50,189 bases of DNA from Symbiodinium natans (taxonomy: Eukaryota; Sar; Dinophyceae; Suessiales; Symbiodiniaceae). Of the stretch, positions 11,701-21,374 are shown in pieces. The notes under the pieces were generated by a model. The model was given only the letters and a program-made list of their open reading frames with translations, searched no databases and was not told the DNA's origin. The stretch's first letter is position 1. Every line of letters begins with the position of its first letter. The stretch is taken from positions 244,361-294,549 of the forward strand of contig CAJNDS010002750.1 of assembly GCA_905221605.1 (NCBI GenBank), given 5' to 3'. A program made the translations under genes and the position numbers.

Positions 11701-12110
11701 CAAAACCCCAAATCTAAAGCAGGCCGAATCACAATCCTGAAGGCTTGCTGGCACATTGCTGTTTGTGGCTAGCGCATCCCAAGCAAACTTCCATGATGAT
11801 GTTGGTGTGGGCGAGTAGACGTAGCTGCGAAGGCCTGGAGGTCACAGGTCAACAACACCAGAAGCAAACGAGACAGGCATTGCTTTGCCAGCATCAGTGC
11901 TCTGCACAACACATGGTGAGCTGAGCAAGGGCAAGTGTCCCAGTCGCCTGGAACTGAGGAGTCGTTGACCGTCGGAGCCGCGCAGGATGTTTGATTCAGG
12001 CAAACTGCAACCATGAATTTGGTCATCTCCTTGGCAGAGCTCAGTCCCAGGGTCATAAACGACTGCCCACCCCCTCAACATTGATTCGATTGCGGTCTGC
12101 ATTTCGTGCA

Positions 12111-12245
12111 TTATTTCGTGTACTTCTCAGTTTCTGGAGTTGGCCATGGCGCGCCCCAAATGGCTTCTGCATCAAATGAAATTGCGTTTGCACTTCCCGA
12201 GGAGAACAATTGGGCTGCTTTGCTGGGATCCGTGAACTCCGACAT
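12111..12245 (-). CDS. Small ORF or terminal exon of 44 codons, unidentified
   Basis: It starts with ATG at 12245 and ends with TAA at 12111-12113. The peptide begins MSEFTDPSKAAQLFSSGS and continues through DAEAIWGAPWPTPETEKYTK. Composition is acidic and hydrophilic, clearly better than the other frames here. It could be a short protein or the last exon of the gene spread over 10.5-13.5 kb. No family is recognised. Confidence 0.4.
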   Translation of the reverse strand: MSEFTDPSKAAQLFSSGSANAISFDAEAIWGAPWPTPETEKYTK

Positions 12246-12411
12246 CCTGCAGGCGCTTGCACTATTCACGGTGAAGCACGTCCCCCCACACCCCTGCCTG
12301 ACTAGCCCAAAGCAGCCATCTAATTGCCAGAACGTCTTGATGTTGCATCAAACTGCATCTTGTCCTCGATCCAATGGAGCTCGCTGCTGCGGCAGGGTCC
12401 TGGAAATCGTT

Positions 12412-13476
12412 TCATGCTTTGTTCCCGGAACTGCGGGCCGTGCATGGTTCACGAATTTTATTAAGCCCATGGTGACACAGGAGACTCACAGGAGTGTCCT
12501 GAAGATCTTCTAGGCCCAGGCTGGCTTCACAGCTGGCACACGGGAGCTTGCAGCAAGCACATCGATAGTCATTCAAATCCGCCTGGGCGATACACAAGCC
12601 TGCACCACTCAGCAGGACTGGCCTGCGCAGCAACTTGTACCAACATGAACCAACCCATTCAGCCCAGGTACGCTCGAAAGAATAGCGGTCAGTGCGTCTT
12701 CTGCCTCTCAAGGCAGGTGCAAGTTCCAGGAGTTCTGAATGGTCGTTCACCCAAGAACCTAAACGGGTCATGCACTCAAGGATCCTAATCTGAACATGTT
12801 GCAAGTGGTAAGGCTCTTTAAGGCTTAACGTGAAGTTGGACTGGGGTCCACACTGCCGTGGAACAGATCAGCTGTTTCGCAACCTCATCCACGGTCGCAG
12901 ACACGTTGAGTGTCCTGCAAAAATTCACGGACAGTTTGTGTTCTGACCAATCCGAGCTGTTTGGACGCATCTTGGAATTCGCACGCAAACGCTCAAGCCA
13001 GTACTCCATCAAAGACTGCAAACTTGTGTCTTCACAGCTCAACCTGCTTTGCTGTCTAACATGCGTTCAACGCGTTCAGCATCAAACCCTGTCCGAAGGA
13101 GCTTCTTCACTCCCTGGTACTCATCAAGATCGCAGTAGTCGCCCTTGAAATCGCGCCTTGAACACATGTACAAACCACCCATTGTCCAAGCTGCGATGCA
13201 GTGCACTCCGATGGGACGAGCTGCGGCAAATATAGTTTCGAAGGATTCCCATCCGCATATCCAGCAAATACGATCGCTGCAAAGCCAAACCAATGCCTCA
13301 GAGTTCACTTGCCAAGAGGAGATACTGGAGACGCCACACACCCGGCCAGTGGTGAAAAGAATGCCCTCGGCCTCTCCAGAACTAGTCAAGCACTTGAAGT
13401 TGCTCGAACTTTGGTAAGGCCATGGCAGCACGAAGATGATGCAGCAAAGAACATCCGTGCAGTGGCGATTCTTCAC
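12412..13476 (-). CDS. Three abutting coding-like frames, unidentified gene, possibly frameshifted
   Basis: Frames 13476-13039, 13042-12818 and 12804-12412 follow each other almost without a gap and shift phase each time. The first holds GDYCDLDEYQGVKKLLRTGF and ends shortly after. The second holds SLMEYWLERLRANSKMRPNS and VSATVDEVAKQLICSTAVW. The third holds ILECMTRLGSWVNDHSELLE and RTWAEWVGSCWYKLLRRP, then a Cys-rich stretch (CACCKLPCASC). Introns that would join them would be only about 25-40 bases long. Either these are very short introns, or the locus is a decayed copy with frameshifts. No family is recognised. Confidence 0.45.
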
Positions 13477-13779
13477 TGGACCTCCTGAGACGTCCTTGTC
13501 GCCACCCTGGTCAAATGCAGCAAAAAGCTTGGCAGGTTAGCTGTGTGCTAGACTTGGTGCGTGGATAAAACATCTTTTCCGCCACATATCCATGCAAATA
13601 CTCTAAATGAAATTCACGACCGCAGTATTAAAGGGGGAAAAGAGAACGCACTTCGTTCACATTCTATTAATATTGCGTGCTTCATTGCATTTCATTACCA
13701 ATATTCGCCTCGGCTTCCTGCAACAAGCAGACCCGGATCGGGCCTCCTTCCCCCTAACCCATCTCTTCCCCCCATGCAA

Positions 13780-13965
13780 AATTTTCTGACGCCACCCCCC
13801 CCCCGCCCTGTGGGACCCCCCCCCAATCGCTTGGAGGAGCTGCAAACCGATGCCGTGAGGCCCCCCCAACCCCCCAACCCCCCCAACGCCCCACCCCCCC
13901 CCCCCCCACCCCGCCCCCCCCCCACCCCCCCCCACCCCTCCCAACCCCCCCCCCTTTGACCCCTC
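13780..13965. repeat. C-homopolymer tract
   Basis: Runs of C up to about 10 long are broken by A, G and T. On the minus strand this is G-rich and quadruplex-prone. Long Pro-rich and Gly-rich frames across it are composition artefacts. Confidence 0.85.
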
Positions 13966-14636
13966 TGCCCTTCCTCTTTGCGAAACCCTCTTTCCTCCTT
14001 TCCTGTCCTGGGGCCGGCCCGGCTGCCGAGGCGGCGCGCGCAAGCGTTTACAAAGTTTACAATTAATATAATGTTCTCTTCGTAATATGAGTATTATAGT
14101 ATTATAGCGCACGTAATATAATCTTTGTTTGGTGCGCACATTCATTTCTTTGTTCGTTTCGTTCAATCGCTCACTCACTTCGCGCGGTCACTCATCACTT
14201 CGTTCCTTGCAAGAGCGCGGGAAGGGGGGACATAGGAGGGGTGAACTCAGTCAGAGACCCCTTCGCCCCTTTTGGGTAATAATGCCACCGCCAACCCATT
14301 AGATGATTATTCCTATACTCCCCCCTGCACTTCACCGATATACACTACTACTTCCCCATTATCAATACAATTCTAGGAATAAACATTACCCCCATCTATT
14401 TTCTCTAAGGTGGCATTATTACTCAAAAGGGGCAAGGGGGGTCTTGTAGAATTTGGCATAGGGATTGGGGTCCAGGTTGTTACCCCAGAACAGCAAGCTC
14501 GCGACATTGCAATATGATTGAATTGCGCAATCAGGCTTCATGGAGTCGATGTAGCTAAACACTATAACACCTGACGACCGATTGCAATTTTTTTCGCACA
14601 AAGAAGCCCCAGTGTCGAGAGGACAGTTGCGCCTTG
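13966..14636. other. AT-richer intergenic stretch without recognised gene
   Basis: It lies between the C-rich tract and the coiled-coil ORF. TAATATAAT-type motifs occur at about 14063-14075 and 14110-14122. A near repeat TGGGTAATAATGCC (14274) and GGCATTATTAC (14411) forms an inverted pair about 140 bases apart. No coding signal was seen. Confidence 0.35.
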
Positions 14637-14637
14637 C

Positions 14638-15021
14638 CTATTTTTTGAGATCAGCAAGGGCAGCCATGATGGCTTGCTTCATGTCTTCAATGTCTGTCTT
14701 GAGCTCTGTCTTTGTCTCTTCGATCTTGGCATCGATCTTGGCATCGAGCTCTGTGATCTTGGCATCAATCTTTGCGGTCTCAGTCTTCAGCTCGTAGATC
14801 GATGCGTAGATGTTTCTATAAGGAGTCCATATGGCAAATACCGGAACAGAATTCAGTTTTGCGCGGCGACCCAGTCCGCGCAGCCCCGCTGCTGCAAGCT
14901 GAGCTGCTAACTCGAACTCTGCACCTTCTCCATTGATGCACACTGCGCAGCACCCTGGCCGTTGGATTTCCTTCGGACCAAAGCGCATTGCTCTTTCAAG
15001 CTGCCATAGCTTGTTTCGCAA
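14638..15021 (-). CDS. C-terminal coiled-coil exon, unidentified
   Basis: The frame is open from a TAG near 15030 to TAG at 14638-14640. It begins with a Cys-containing segment (PGCCAVCINGEGAEFELAAQ) and ends in about 55 residues of heptad-like Lys/Glu/Ile helix, with a repeated DAKI motif (TAKIDAKITELDAKIDAKIE), finishing ALADLKK. This strongly suggests a dimeric coiled coil and a true stop codon. It overlaps the 3' end of the frame at 14996-15574, so the two are probably joined by an intron I could not place. No family was recognised. Confidence 0.6.
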   Translation of the reverse strand: MRNKLWQLERAMRFGPKEIQRPGCCAVCINGEGAEFELAAQLAAAGLRGLGRRAKLNSVPVFAIWTPYRNIYASIYELKTETAKIDAKITELDAKIDAKIEETKTELKTDIEDMKQAIMAALADLKK

Positions 15022-15574
15022 ACTCGCAGGTGTCTAGGTTTCCCCAATGGCTTGCGACACGAGAGAGGCTAGCATTTTTGAAGCACGTGTGTCTGAAAAG
15101 GGTTGCAAGGTGCATTTGAGGGCCCTCTTTCTTCAAGTAAAGGTCGCATTGGGGATTTGATGCTTGGGCAGCACCACGGTCGCCCCTTTTCCGGCCTTTT
15201 CCTTTCCTGCCCGTGTTCCAATTGAACCCAGGTTGGGTAACGAAGCCGCTCTCGAAAGCACTCTTTGCCTTCTGAACATCATCTTCCGTAGCTCGGATTT
15301 CGTAGAACGGCAGCCGCAGGAGGTCATCTCCCCCGTCGAGGGCTGCGTACACTTGTTTCTCGAACTCTTCTGTTGTGTAGATATCTTTGATGTCTTGCAC
15401 TGACACCCAGGAAGCCGCGCGACAAGGCGTCCGTTGCCGTCGCAAACCACATCTGCTCGAACCCATTGCAAAGCTCTGGTCTGGAATGGAACCCTTGTAG
15501 GATGCCAGAAACAGCCCAGCCATGCAGAACCACACCAGTCCTGCAACACGAGGCCATTGATGACTCCGAACCAT
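14996..15574 (-). CDS. Predicted protein with N-terminal signal-like helix, unidentified
   Basis: ATG at 15574 gives a 192-residue frame. Residues 10-26 are hydrophobic (VAGLVWFCMAGLFLASY). A Ser/Arg-rich stretch with little acid follows (SSRCGLRRQRTPCRAASW). Signal peptide plus basic Ser/Arg-rich leader is the layout of plastid-targeted dinoflagellate proteins (inference). The next part is a convincing globular segment (DIYTTEEFEKQVYAALDGGD and YEIRATEDDVQKAKSAFE). From about NWNTGRKGKGRK onward the sequence turns basic and low in quality, so a GC-type donor near 15215 may end the exon. The next exon may then be the coiled-coil segment at 14638-15021. Function unknown. Confidence 0.6.
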   Translation of the reverse strand: MVRSHQWPRVAGLVWFCMAGLFLASYKGSIPDQSFAMGSSRCGLRRQRTPCRAASWVSVQDIKDIYTTEEFEKQVYAALDGGDDLLRLPFYEIRATEDDVQKAKSAFESGFVTQPGFNWNTGRKGKGRKRGDRGAAQASNPQCDLYLKKEGPQMHLATLFRHTCFKNASLSRVASHWGNLDTCEFAKQAMAA

Positions 15575-15946
15575 CGCGAAGCTACAGCTGTTGTTTTTTT
15601 TGCTATGCATAAACTGGCTACACACCGTGCCGCTTGCGTGTGCTACAAAGCTGCAAACAGATCAGAACGAGTGCGCAACAACGCACCGAAATACCGTGGC
15701 AGTGTAAAGCCTGACACTTGGTCTTCATGCAAATCAACTCACACATTGATCCGCTCCCACGTGCAATGCAAAATAGCTGTTATCAACCAACGAGCGCTTA
15801 TGCAAAGTTTAGAAAAGTCAAACCGTTTAGGCCTATTGCAGCTCAAAGACGTAGAGGGGCCTGCAGAGGGGCGCTTCCAATCAATAGCATAACCACCCGG
15901 GGCAATTATCTGTTTTTACTCGCATCTCAAGGCACGATCTAGGCAC

Positions 15947-16075
15947 AATCTCGTCCCACGATGTGTTCATGATGTTCCACGACGTTTCGTCTGTGCGTTC
16001 AGAGTACTGCAAACACGTCGCCTTGTCGAACTTTTGCTCAGCTTTGGCTTCCTCGGCAAGCACGTGCAATATTTG
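15947..16075 (-). CDS. 129-base exon, unidentified
   Basis: The exon is bounded by acceptor CACAG and donor GT, is exactly 43 codons long and phase 0. It begins QILHVLAEEAKAEQKFDKAT and ends SWNIMNTSWDEI. Composition is strongly coding-like. Upstream at 16179 on the same strand an ATG gives MGSCCCSRDDD, a possible myristoylation/palmitoylation start, but I cannot prove it is joined. It may be an upstream exon of the gene at 14.6-15.6 kb. Confidence 0.6.
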
Positions 16076-16389
16076 CTGTGCAACTCAGATCAGTTCTGGC
16101 TTGAGACAAACATAGCGTGTGTGACTGATGCTCGACTGAGGCCACGGTCATCATCGCGGCTGCAGCAGCAACTCCCCATGACCACACTGGGCCCCTGCGG
16201 CAGGGGCCCTCAAGGATCACCCGCCTCAGAACAGCAAAGAATTTGATCACAGAACATGACAGAACCAACAGCAGGCTTAAAAGCATGGACAGCAGTATAT
16301 AAAATCACATAAAATCATAAAATCACATAAACTTCAAAAACTTTCAGACTAGGTAGCTACGCAGTCTTGTTTCTATGCGGGTCTGAAAC

Positions 16390-17193
16390 TTGCTGTCACC
16401 TCCGAACTTCCGAAAAGCTTGGCACGATGCACGATCCAGTCCAATGGCCAGGGCTAGAGGCGGCTACGAGGCGGCTACTAGGCGGCTTAAGCACGTTTGC
16501 ATCCGCTGCGATAAAACGCGGCATCGCGCGCTACACTTCTCTAAAGGAAGTTTGCAGGAGCACCTGCGATACAAGAAGCAGCTTTCGCAACCGGAAAACT
16601 CCGGACATGTGCCGGAGGCGCCGCGGAAGTGTTCGAGCGCACCCCGTGCCGCGGCGGGCCACGTCGCTTATGATCTGAAAAGTTGCTTCTGCACGGGAAC
16701 TCAACCCCAACTCTCTCGTTGAAATTCGCGGGGCTCTGCGTCAGCGCAGCTTATCCGCTTGTTGCTCGCGACTGAAACCCCGACTCTCCATGCGGAAAGG
16801 TGGAAAAACCTCCTCCCGGCCCCCCGCAGCGCAGTGGCGCTGCAGCGCAGCGGCACAGGGGTGCAGCGTCGCGGCGTCGCGGCGTCATGCTGTGACGCTG
16901 AACTGAGACCCAGCAGCCGACAGCTGCAGAAAGGATTGCAGCTCCAATCGTACTCGGCCATGGCAAACGCAAAACTTCTAAGGAGACAGGCGGAAGCTGT
17001 AGCCGTTGCCCCTCGAAGTGTGAGAAAACCTCTGGACGAAGAAATTGTGGGACGAATCTGTATTCTTCAGGAAGCGTGGGAAAAACAAAATTATAAGGCA
17101 CTCGCATTTGACTATGCAATCGAGGGTGCAAGGGAAACTCAAAAGGCGGAGGTGTTTTGCTTCGATCGAAGAACAAATGGGTTGCGTAGATAA
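16390..17193. other. Region with weak coding signals only
   Basis: On the plus strand 16497-16600 reads CIRCDKTRHRALHFSKG and then SLQEHLR. This loosely resembles a Cys2 knuckle but lacks a clear zinc-finger spacing. Both strands are open for over 130 codons between 16751 and 17193 without any domain. The last exon of the UMP-CMP kinase gene could lie here or at 17.2-17.7 kb, but I could not identify it. Confidence 0.3.
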
Positions 17194-17740
17194 GAAATCA
17201 TTGCACGCACATGCACCCACCTCGACGCGTCTTACGATCCCTCTTTGCCATTGTCAATACTTCTCAGGCAAAGCCACAACCGGCCCAGACAATTGCTGAC
17301 TCTTGCACCAAGCAGACACTCACACTCACGTGAACATGGAGGGCATCACCACAGCTTGACAAAGGAGGAACCAAGGAGGAACCATGCATAAGCACAAGCA
17401 AGCAACCCTCAGCTTCTGCGCGGAGAACTTAACTCAGAGAACAGAAGAACAGAACTCGGAGAGCAGATTAAACTCAGCCCACGACCGGCGGAGATGAAAG
17501 CACACCGAGGGCGCTCTCTCTACACAGTGAAGTGAGAGGCTTCGAGGCTTCGCCTTCCCCCCCCTCTCGGGCCGCGTCGGCTTCACAATGCTTTACATGT
17601 CATATGTTTGCCACAAAAAACATACACGCAAGGGGAAGCTTCCATGGAAAAGGACTCCCCGCAAGGTGCACCCAAAACCCAAACTCAAGACATCCTCTTC
17701 TCGAATACAAACATGGCCCAAAATCGTTCGCGACTGCGTC

Positions 17741-19146
17741 CTGCTTAAACGTCCTGAACCTCTTTCGCATCGCCTCAGCATTGTCATCCGCCCTGACACA
17801 CTGGCAATCACTGGCAGAAACATGTCCCGCTTCTAACCATGACTGCGTTCCCTCATCGCCCTCTTGCTGCTCTTGCTGTTGGCTGGGCTTTGACTGGCAC
17901 GCCCAGCCTGCCGCTCGTCTTTCCACGCTCCAGGATGCGTGCCTCTGCTCAGCAGCTGTCTGGGCAGGCTCCCCTCGGCTCCCCTCAAAATTTCAAGATT
18001 CAAGCCTCCATGACGGCTTCCGAGCAGTCGAAGAAAAGGGCAAACTGGACGTCAACGGCATCTGTCCAAAGTGAACAGCAATGGACACAAGGCAACATGC
18101 TGGCAAAATGCTGGCAAAATTGCTGGCAAAATTGCTGGCAAAAGTGCTGGCAAAACTGGCAGAATGTACGCCAAGCTGTCACCACATGTCACACCTTGGC
18201 CCGAGTGGATGACCGCACAGAGCCCGCCTCCCAAGACTTTCTCCCAGCCGGCCATGTTATCGAAGCTGCGTGGGAAGCCATCAATGAGGAACTTGCCCTG
18301 CAGCAGTCTGTTGACTTGTTGACGACAAAAGATGCTGGTTACAGTACTTTCGTGAGCCGGCGCTAGACTCGATGTCTCAAAAGATCCAGACAGAGACAGA
18401 CATGGTGACACACCCATGACACGGTGCCGCACCTTTGCCCATCCATGTCTTTCCATCGCCTGCTTGATAAGTTGAACGGTTATCTCCACGGGCACGAGCT
18501 GCCCTTCCTGGGCGAAAGCTACACATTTCCGAGCGGAGTCAAAACCAAGCTGCAGGTGCTCATCATCGCATCATACCGCAATCAATGCAGGTCCTTGATG
18601 TAATTTTCTATGAGCTCGCCGTACTCTGAGCCGGGTCGACTTCGCTCCTGCACCACGTTTGAAGCAATTCAAGCACACAAGTGACCCTAATCCCTCCCTT
18701 TGGCCACTGCCAAGTCTCCTCCCGGAGCAGGTCTCCGGCACTCAAGTGGCGGTAGCCGAAGGTCTGAACAATGGAAGGCAAGAACATGTATTTCTGAGTC
18801 CATAAGCGGGGGAACCCGTAATTATCTGCTTTCCCTTACTGCCCGCTGCCTTTCGCAAGCAACCATGTTCAAACGTCAGGTGACTTGGCTCGCTGTGCCT
18901 CGCTTATCCGCGCACACTGAGTGCCTTTGCCTCGTGAAGGGCGTCAATACGAGAGAAGTACGGAGATGTACGGAGATGTGTGGAGATGTGCGGAGCATCG
19001 CAGACATTCCGAAGTGCCGAGCCTGCTCCTGGCCCGCCGAGGACGAAAACGACCGAGGGCCTTTTTTTTGTCCCACATGCTCGCTTGCGAGGAGAAAAAA
19101 ACGGCGGGTACCGACTGCTTTGAACATGCTCTGCTGGCTCTGCCAC
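17741..19146 (-). CDS. UMP-CMP kinase, nine exons resolved, C-terminus not found
   Basis: Nucleoside monophosphate kinase that phosphorylates UMP and CMP with ATP. Exons: 19023-19146 (start uncertain), 18899-18930, 18719-18763, 18594-18647, 18433-18507, 18228-18297, 18006-18061, 17908-17942, 17741-17792. Phases join correctly at all eight junctions. The P-loop GGPGAGKGTQCAR is split across exons 1 and 2. Then come HLSAGDLLR, YGELIENYIK, EGQLVPVEITVQLIKQAM, KFLIDGFPRSFDN, FALFFDCSEAVME, the LID segment ARILERGKTSGRADDN, and AMRKRFRTFKQ. All match the eukaryotic UMP-CMP kinase order residue by residue, with all key Arg, Lys and Asp positions kept. Donors are GC in introns 1, 2, 6, 7 and 8, GA in 3 and 4, GT only in 5. 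Missing are the initiator Met (a stop lies near 19170, so an upstream exon is likely) and the last 35 or so residues. No disabling change was seen. Confidence 0.95.
18098..18165. repeat. 12-bp tandem repeat in UMP-CMP kinase intron 6
   Basis: About five copies of TGCTGGCAAAAT-type units lie just upstream (on the minus strand) of the exon 7 acceptor. Confidence 0.85.
18961..18995. repeat. 10-bp tandem repeat in UMP-CMP kinase intron 1
   Basis: About 3.5 copies of CGGAGATGTA/G, filling much of the 90-base intron. Confidence 0.85.
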
Positions 19147-19330
19147 AGTTGATGCCAGATCACACTCACAGACTCATACACTGTCCAGTCATTGAGCAAA
19201 AGCAAGGTCTCCAGCTTGGCAGGGCTTGAAGGGTCCGGCAGCAGGCTGAGTTCGAAGTAACAGTGGATTCGGAAGGCGACCTTGGGCCACAGCTCTCTGC
19301 TTGCTGGGACAATATTCATGAACAGAAAGA
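19142..19330 (-). CDS. Exon-like segment just upstream of the kinase P-loop exon
   Basis: The frame encodes ASRELWPKVAFRIHCYFELS, LLPDPSSPAKLETLLLLNDW and SVSVIWHQLWQSQQ. Composition is good and the strand is the same. It could be a 5' exon of the UMP-CMP kinase gene (an N-terminal extension) or the 3' end of the preceding gene. I do not recognise the sequence. Confidence 0.35.
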
Positions 19331-19760
19331 AGTAGACAAGACATGCCAGACACTGCGCGCGTGCGGACACAACTCTTGGCCCCAATATGTAGGGACGTCT
19401 TGTTAGAGACCGTGTCTTATTTTGTAATTATCGTGTGCCTATTGGCGCATGGTTGGGCATGGGGTCGATACCGCAATGCCTGTAAGACTGTTCAATGCGT
19501 AGCAAGCAGTGCAGAGAATACTTTTGCAAAAATTGTCACAGTGCAACAAACAACAAAACTTGGGGGTGAGGGCCTGGGACGAAAGCTAGTTAAGGTACCC
19601 CCACGGAAGAGCTTCCGTCAACATGGCATCAACTACGCAGAAGGACAAGCACACGCAAAGGCAGCAGGTCGTGTCACCTTTTTTCTGGCGCAGGTGCCAA
19701 TATTGACGTGGCATTCCTTCTGGCAATGTGTTGGTGTGTTGCTTTGCTCTGCGGTGTTTT

Positions 19761-20076
19761 AGCATCTTCCGGAGGGCTCTTTTTTGAAACGCATGACGCC
19801 ACAACAGATGTTGCACTCACCAGGGGAACCTGTCCAATCCAGCTTTGAGGGACGCCGGACTCAAGTCAACATCAAGGCTTCTGAGTCTTTTCTTAGGGGG
19901 CTTTTCTGTTAGCATCTTCCGGAGGGCTCTTTTTTGAAGCGCATGACACCACAACAGATGTTGCACTCACCAGGCGAAGTCTGAAGTCTGTCCAATCCAG
20001 CTTTGAGGGAGGCCAGACTCAAATCAACATCAAGGCTTCTGAGTCTTTTCTTGGGGGACTTGGGGGGCTTTTCTAG
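19761..20076. repeat. Tandem duplication of about 150 bp carrying an exon and its donor
   Basis: Copy at 19761-19907 and copy at 19911-20076. Both begin AGCATCTTCCGGAGGGCTCT and run in parallel to GGGGGCTTTTCT. They differ by scattered substitutions and two short insertions in the second copy. Each contains the same coding block and the same GTGAGTGC donor on the minus strand. Confidence 0.9.
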
Positions 20077-20321
20077 GGCCTGGGATCCACAGAAAACAGC
20101 GTTCATTTGCACCCAATATACGAAAGAAATGAACGCCAGCCCGTTTCCCCAAAAACTGTGTTCGCCACCCGGAAATCGACCGGGTTTGCTGCGTTTCGTG
20201 GCGGAGCCTCCGGGGGCCCTGTATACCCTTCAGGTTGTAAGCTTCGCTTAGGTAAGGTACTCCGCTCCTCAGGGGCTAGCTTTCGTGACTTGTGTCCAGA
20301 TATGTCTTCAATGCTCTTCAA
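19821..20321 (-). CDS. Unidentified gene with tandemly duplicated exon
   Basis: An upstream segment (20103-20321) encodes KSIEDISGHKSRKLAPEE and later NPVDFRVANTVFGE. A second exon, about 19971-20079, encodes ALEKPPKSPKKRLRSLDVDL, then ASLKAGLDRLQTSP, and ends at donor GTGAGT. After a 65-base intron ending GCTAACAG, the duplicated exon 19821-19905 repeats it as EKPPKKRLRSLDVDL, then ASLKAGLDRFP. It again ends at GTGAGT. The junction phase (1 base + 2 bases) keeps the frame, so the protein would contain the basic, SPKK-like block twice. The gene lies head to tail upstream of the UMP-CMP kinase gene. No domain was recognised; a basic Lys/Pro/Arg segment of this kind is common in nuclear or nucleic-acid-binding proteins, but that is inference. 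Confidence 0.6.
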
Positions 20322-20691
20322 AACTCCGCTCGATGAACCAAATGCTGATATGATGTGACCGGTTTGGTTCTGGCCGTGAATTCCAAAACGCCACCTTCAG
20401 CTGTCACATGCTTTACGTTGCAACAACGTCCAAAGCCGAACTGCACGGTTCTTCACTTAACACAAAGCAGGGGTGTACAACAGTGCCCACGCATTGCCAT
20501 GCAGCGCCACCTCACCTCAGGCAGAGGCGCAGAAGCGCACAAATTCTGCAGCATCAGCCGGCGCCACCGTCTCACTAGACCTCCCCGAGTCCAGAGATGA
20601 TCAAAAAAACTGAAAGCTTAAACCAGGAGACCCAAGTTTTAAGTGTCATACTCACCGAAAAGACGATGCATCGGCTTGGCTAGTGGAGGAA

Positions 20692-21225
20692 CTAGTACAA
20701 GTTGATCCGCTTGAGCGGGGTTATGATGCTATAACTGTTACAGGCAAGGACCTCTGTGTGAGGAGTCGAAGGAGGAAACCGGGTGATGGCATGCGGTCTA
20801 GAGTTTTGACAATGATGCAGATAGCGCAGTGCGATGACCTTTCGTGCTGCAGAACCTTTGTTTGGGTATGCTTGCCACCTGTCTAGAAGGAACTCAGGGG
20901 TCGTGGCCAGGCTACTGTGATCTACTGTGTCCAAGCGTGAGCGAAACTTATCGAGAAGTAGACATGCGGAGACCAGAAATCCGTAGAAGACATGAACGCG
21001 CGAGCACGATCGACACTGAGCATGTGCCAGTATCTGAGATGTGTGCTTACCCGTCAGCTGGCTAAAGGCGGCCAGGATCACCCCAATCACAGACGAGGGG
21101 GCTTCTCGAAACCTTGAGCGACACTTCGCATCAGCAGTGCACAGATAGAAATAACAACATGGTTTATGGATGAAGCCGGGAATAAGTTGCCATGATGGGC
21201 ACAAGTCCTGCGAAGTTGCTTCAAT

Positions 21226-21268
<43 letters not shown>

Positions 21269-21291
21269 GAAGCAATGCAATGTTCTGCCAT
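20692..21291 (-). CDS. Doubtful ORF with poly-leucine start
   Basis: An ATG gives MAEHCIAS followed by 14 leucines from a CTG repeat, then IEATSQDLCPSWQLI. On paper this resembles a signal peptide. The rest of the 199-codon frame includes coding-like pieces (LLDKFRSRLDTVDHSSLATT) but no domain. The leucine run is a simple microsatellite, and the ORF may be accidental. Confidence 0.25.
21226..21267. repeat. (CAG)14 microsatellite
   Basis: Fourteen uninterrupted CAG units on the plus strand; CTG on the strand that carries the genes. Confidence 0.98.
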
Positions 21292-21374
21292 TTCTTATGT
21301 TCGGATGTCATGCTGCAGCGCATGCATCCATATGGAGGATGCGCTGCAAAAGACAGTGCTCCTTTGGAGCAGTG

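Noticed and set aside
13561-13959. Long Pro-rich plus-strand frame and Gly-rich minus frame
   Set aside because: Both are produced by the C-homopolymer tract; no codon bias or domain.
16497-16600. C2H2-like zinc finger on the plus strand
   Set aside because: The second His is missing at the right spacing and the flanks are non-coding in character.
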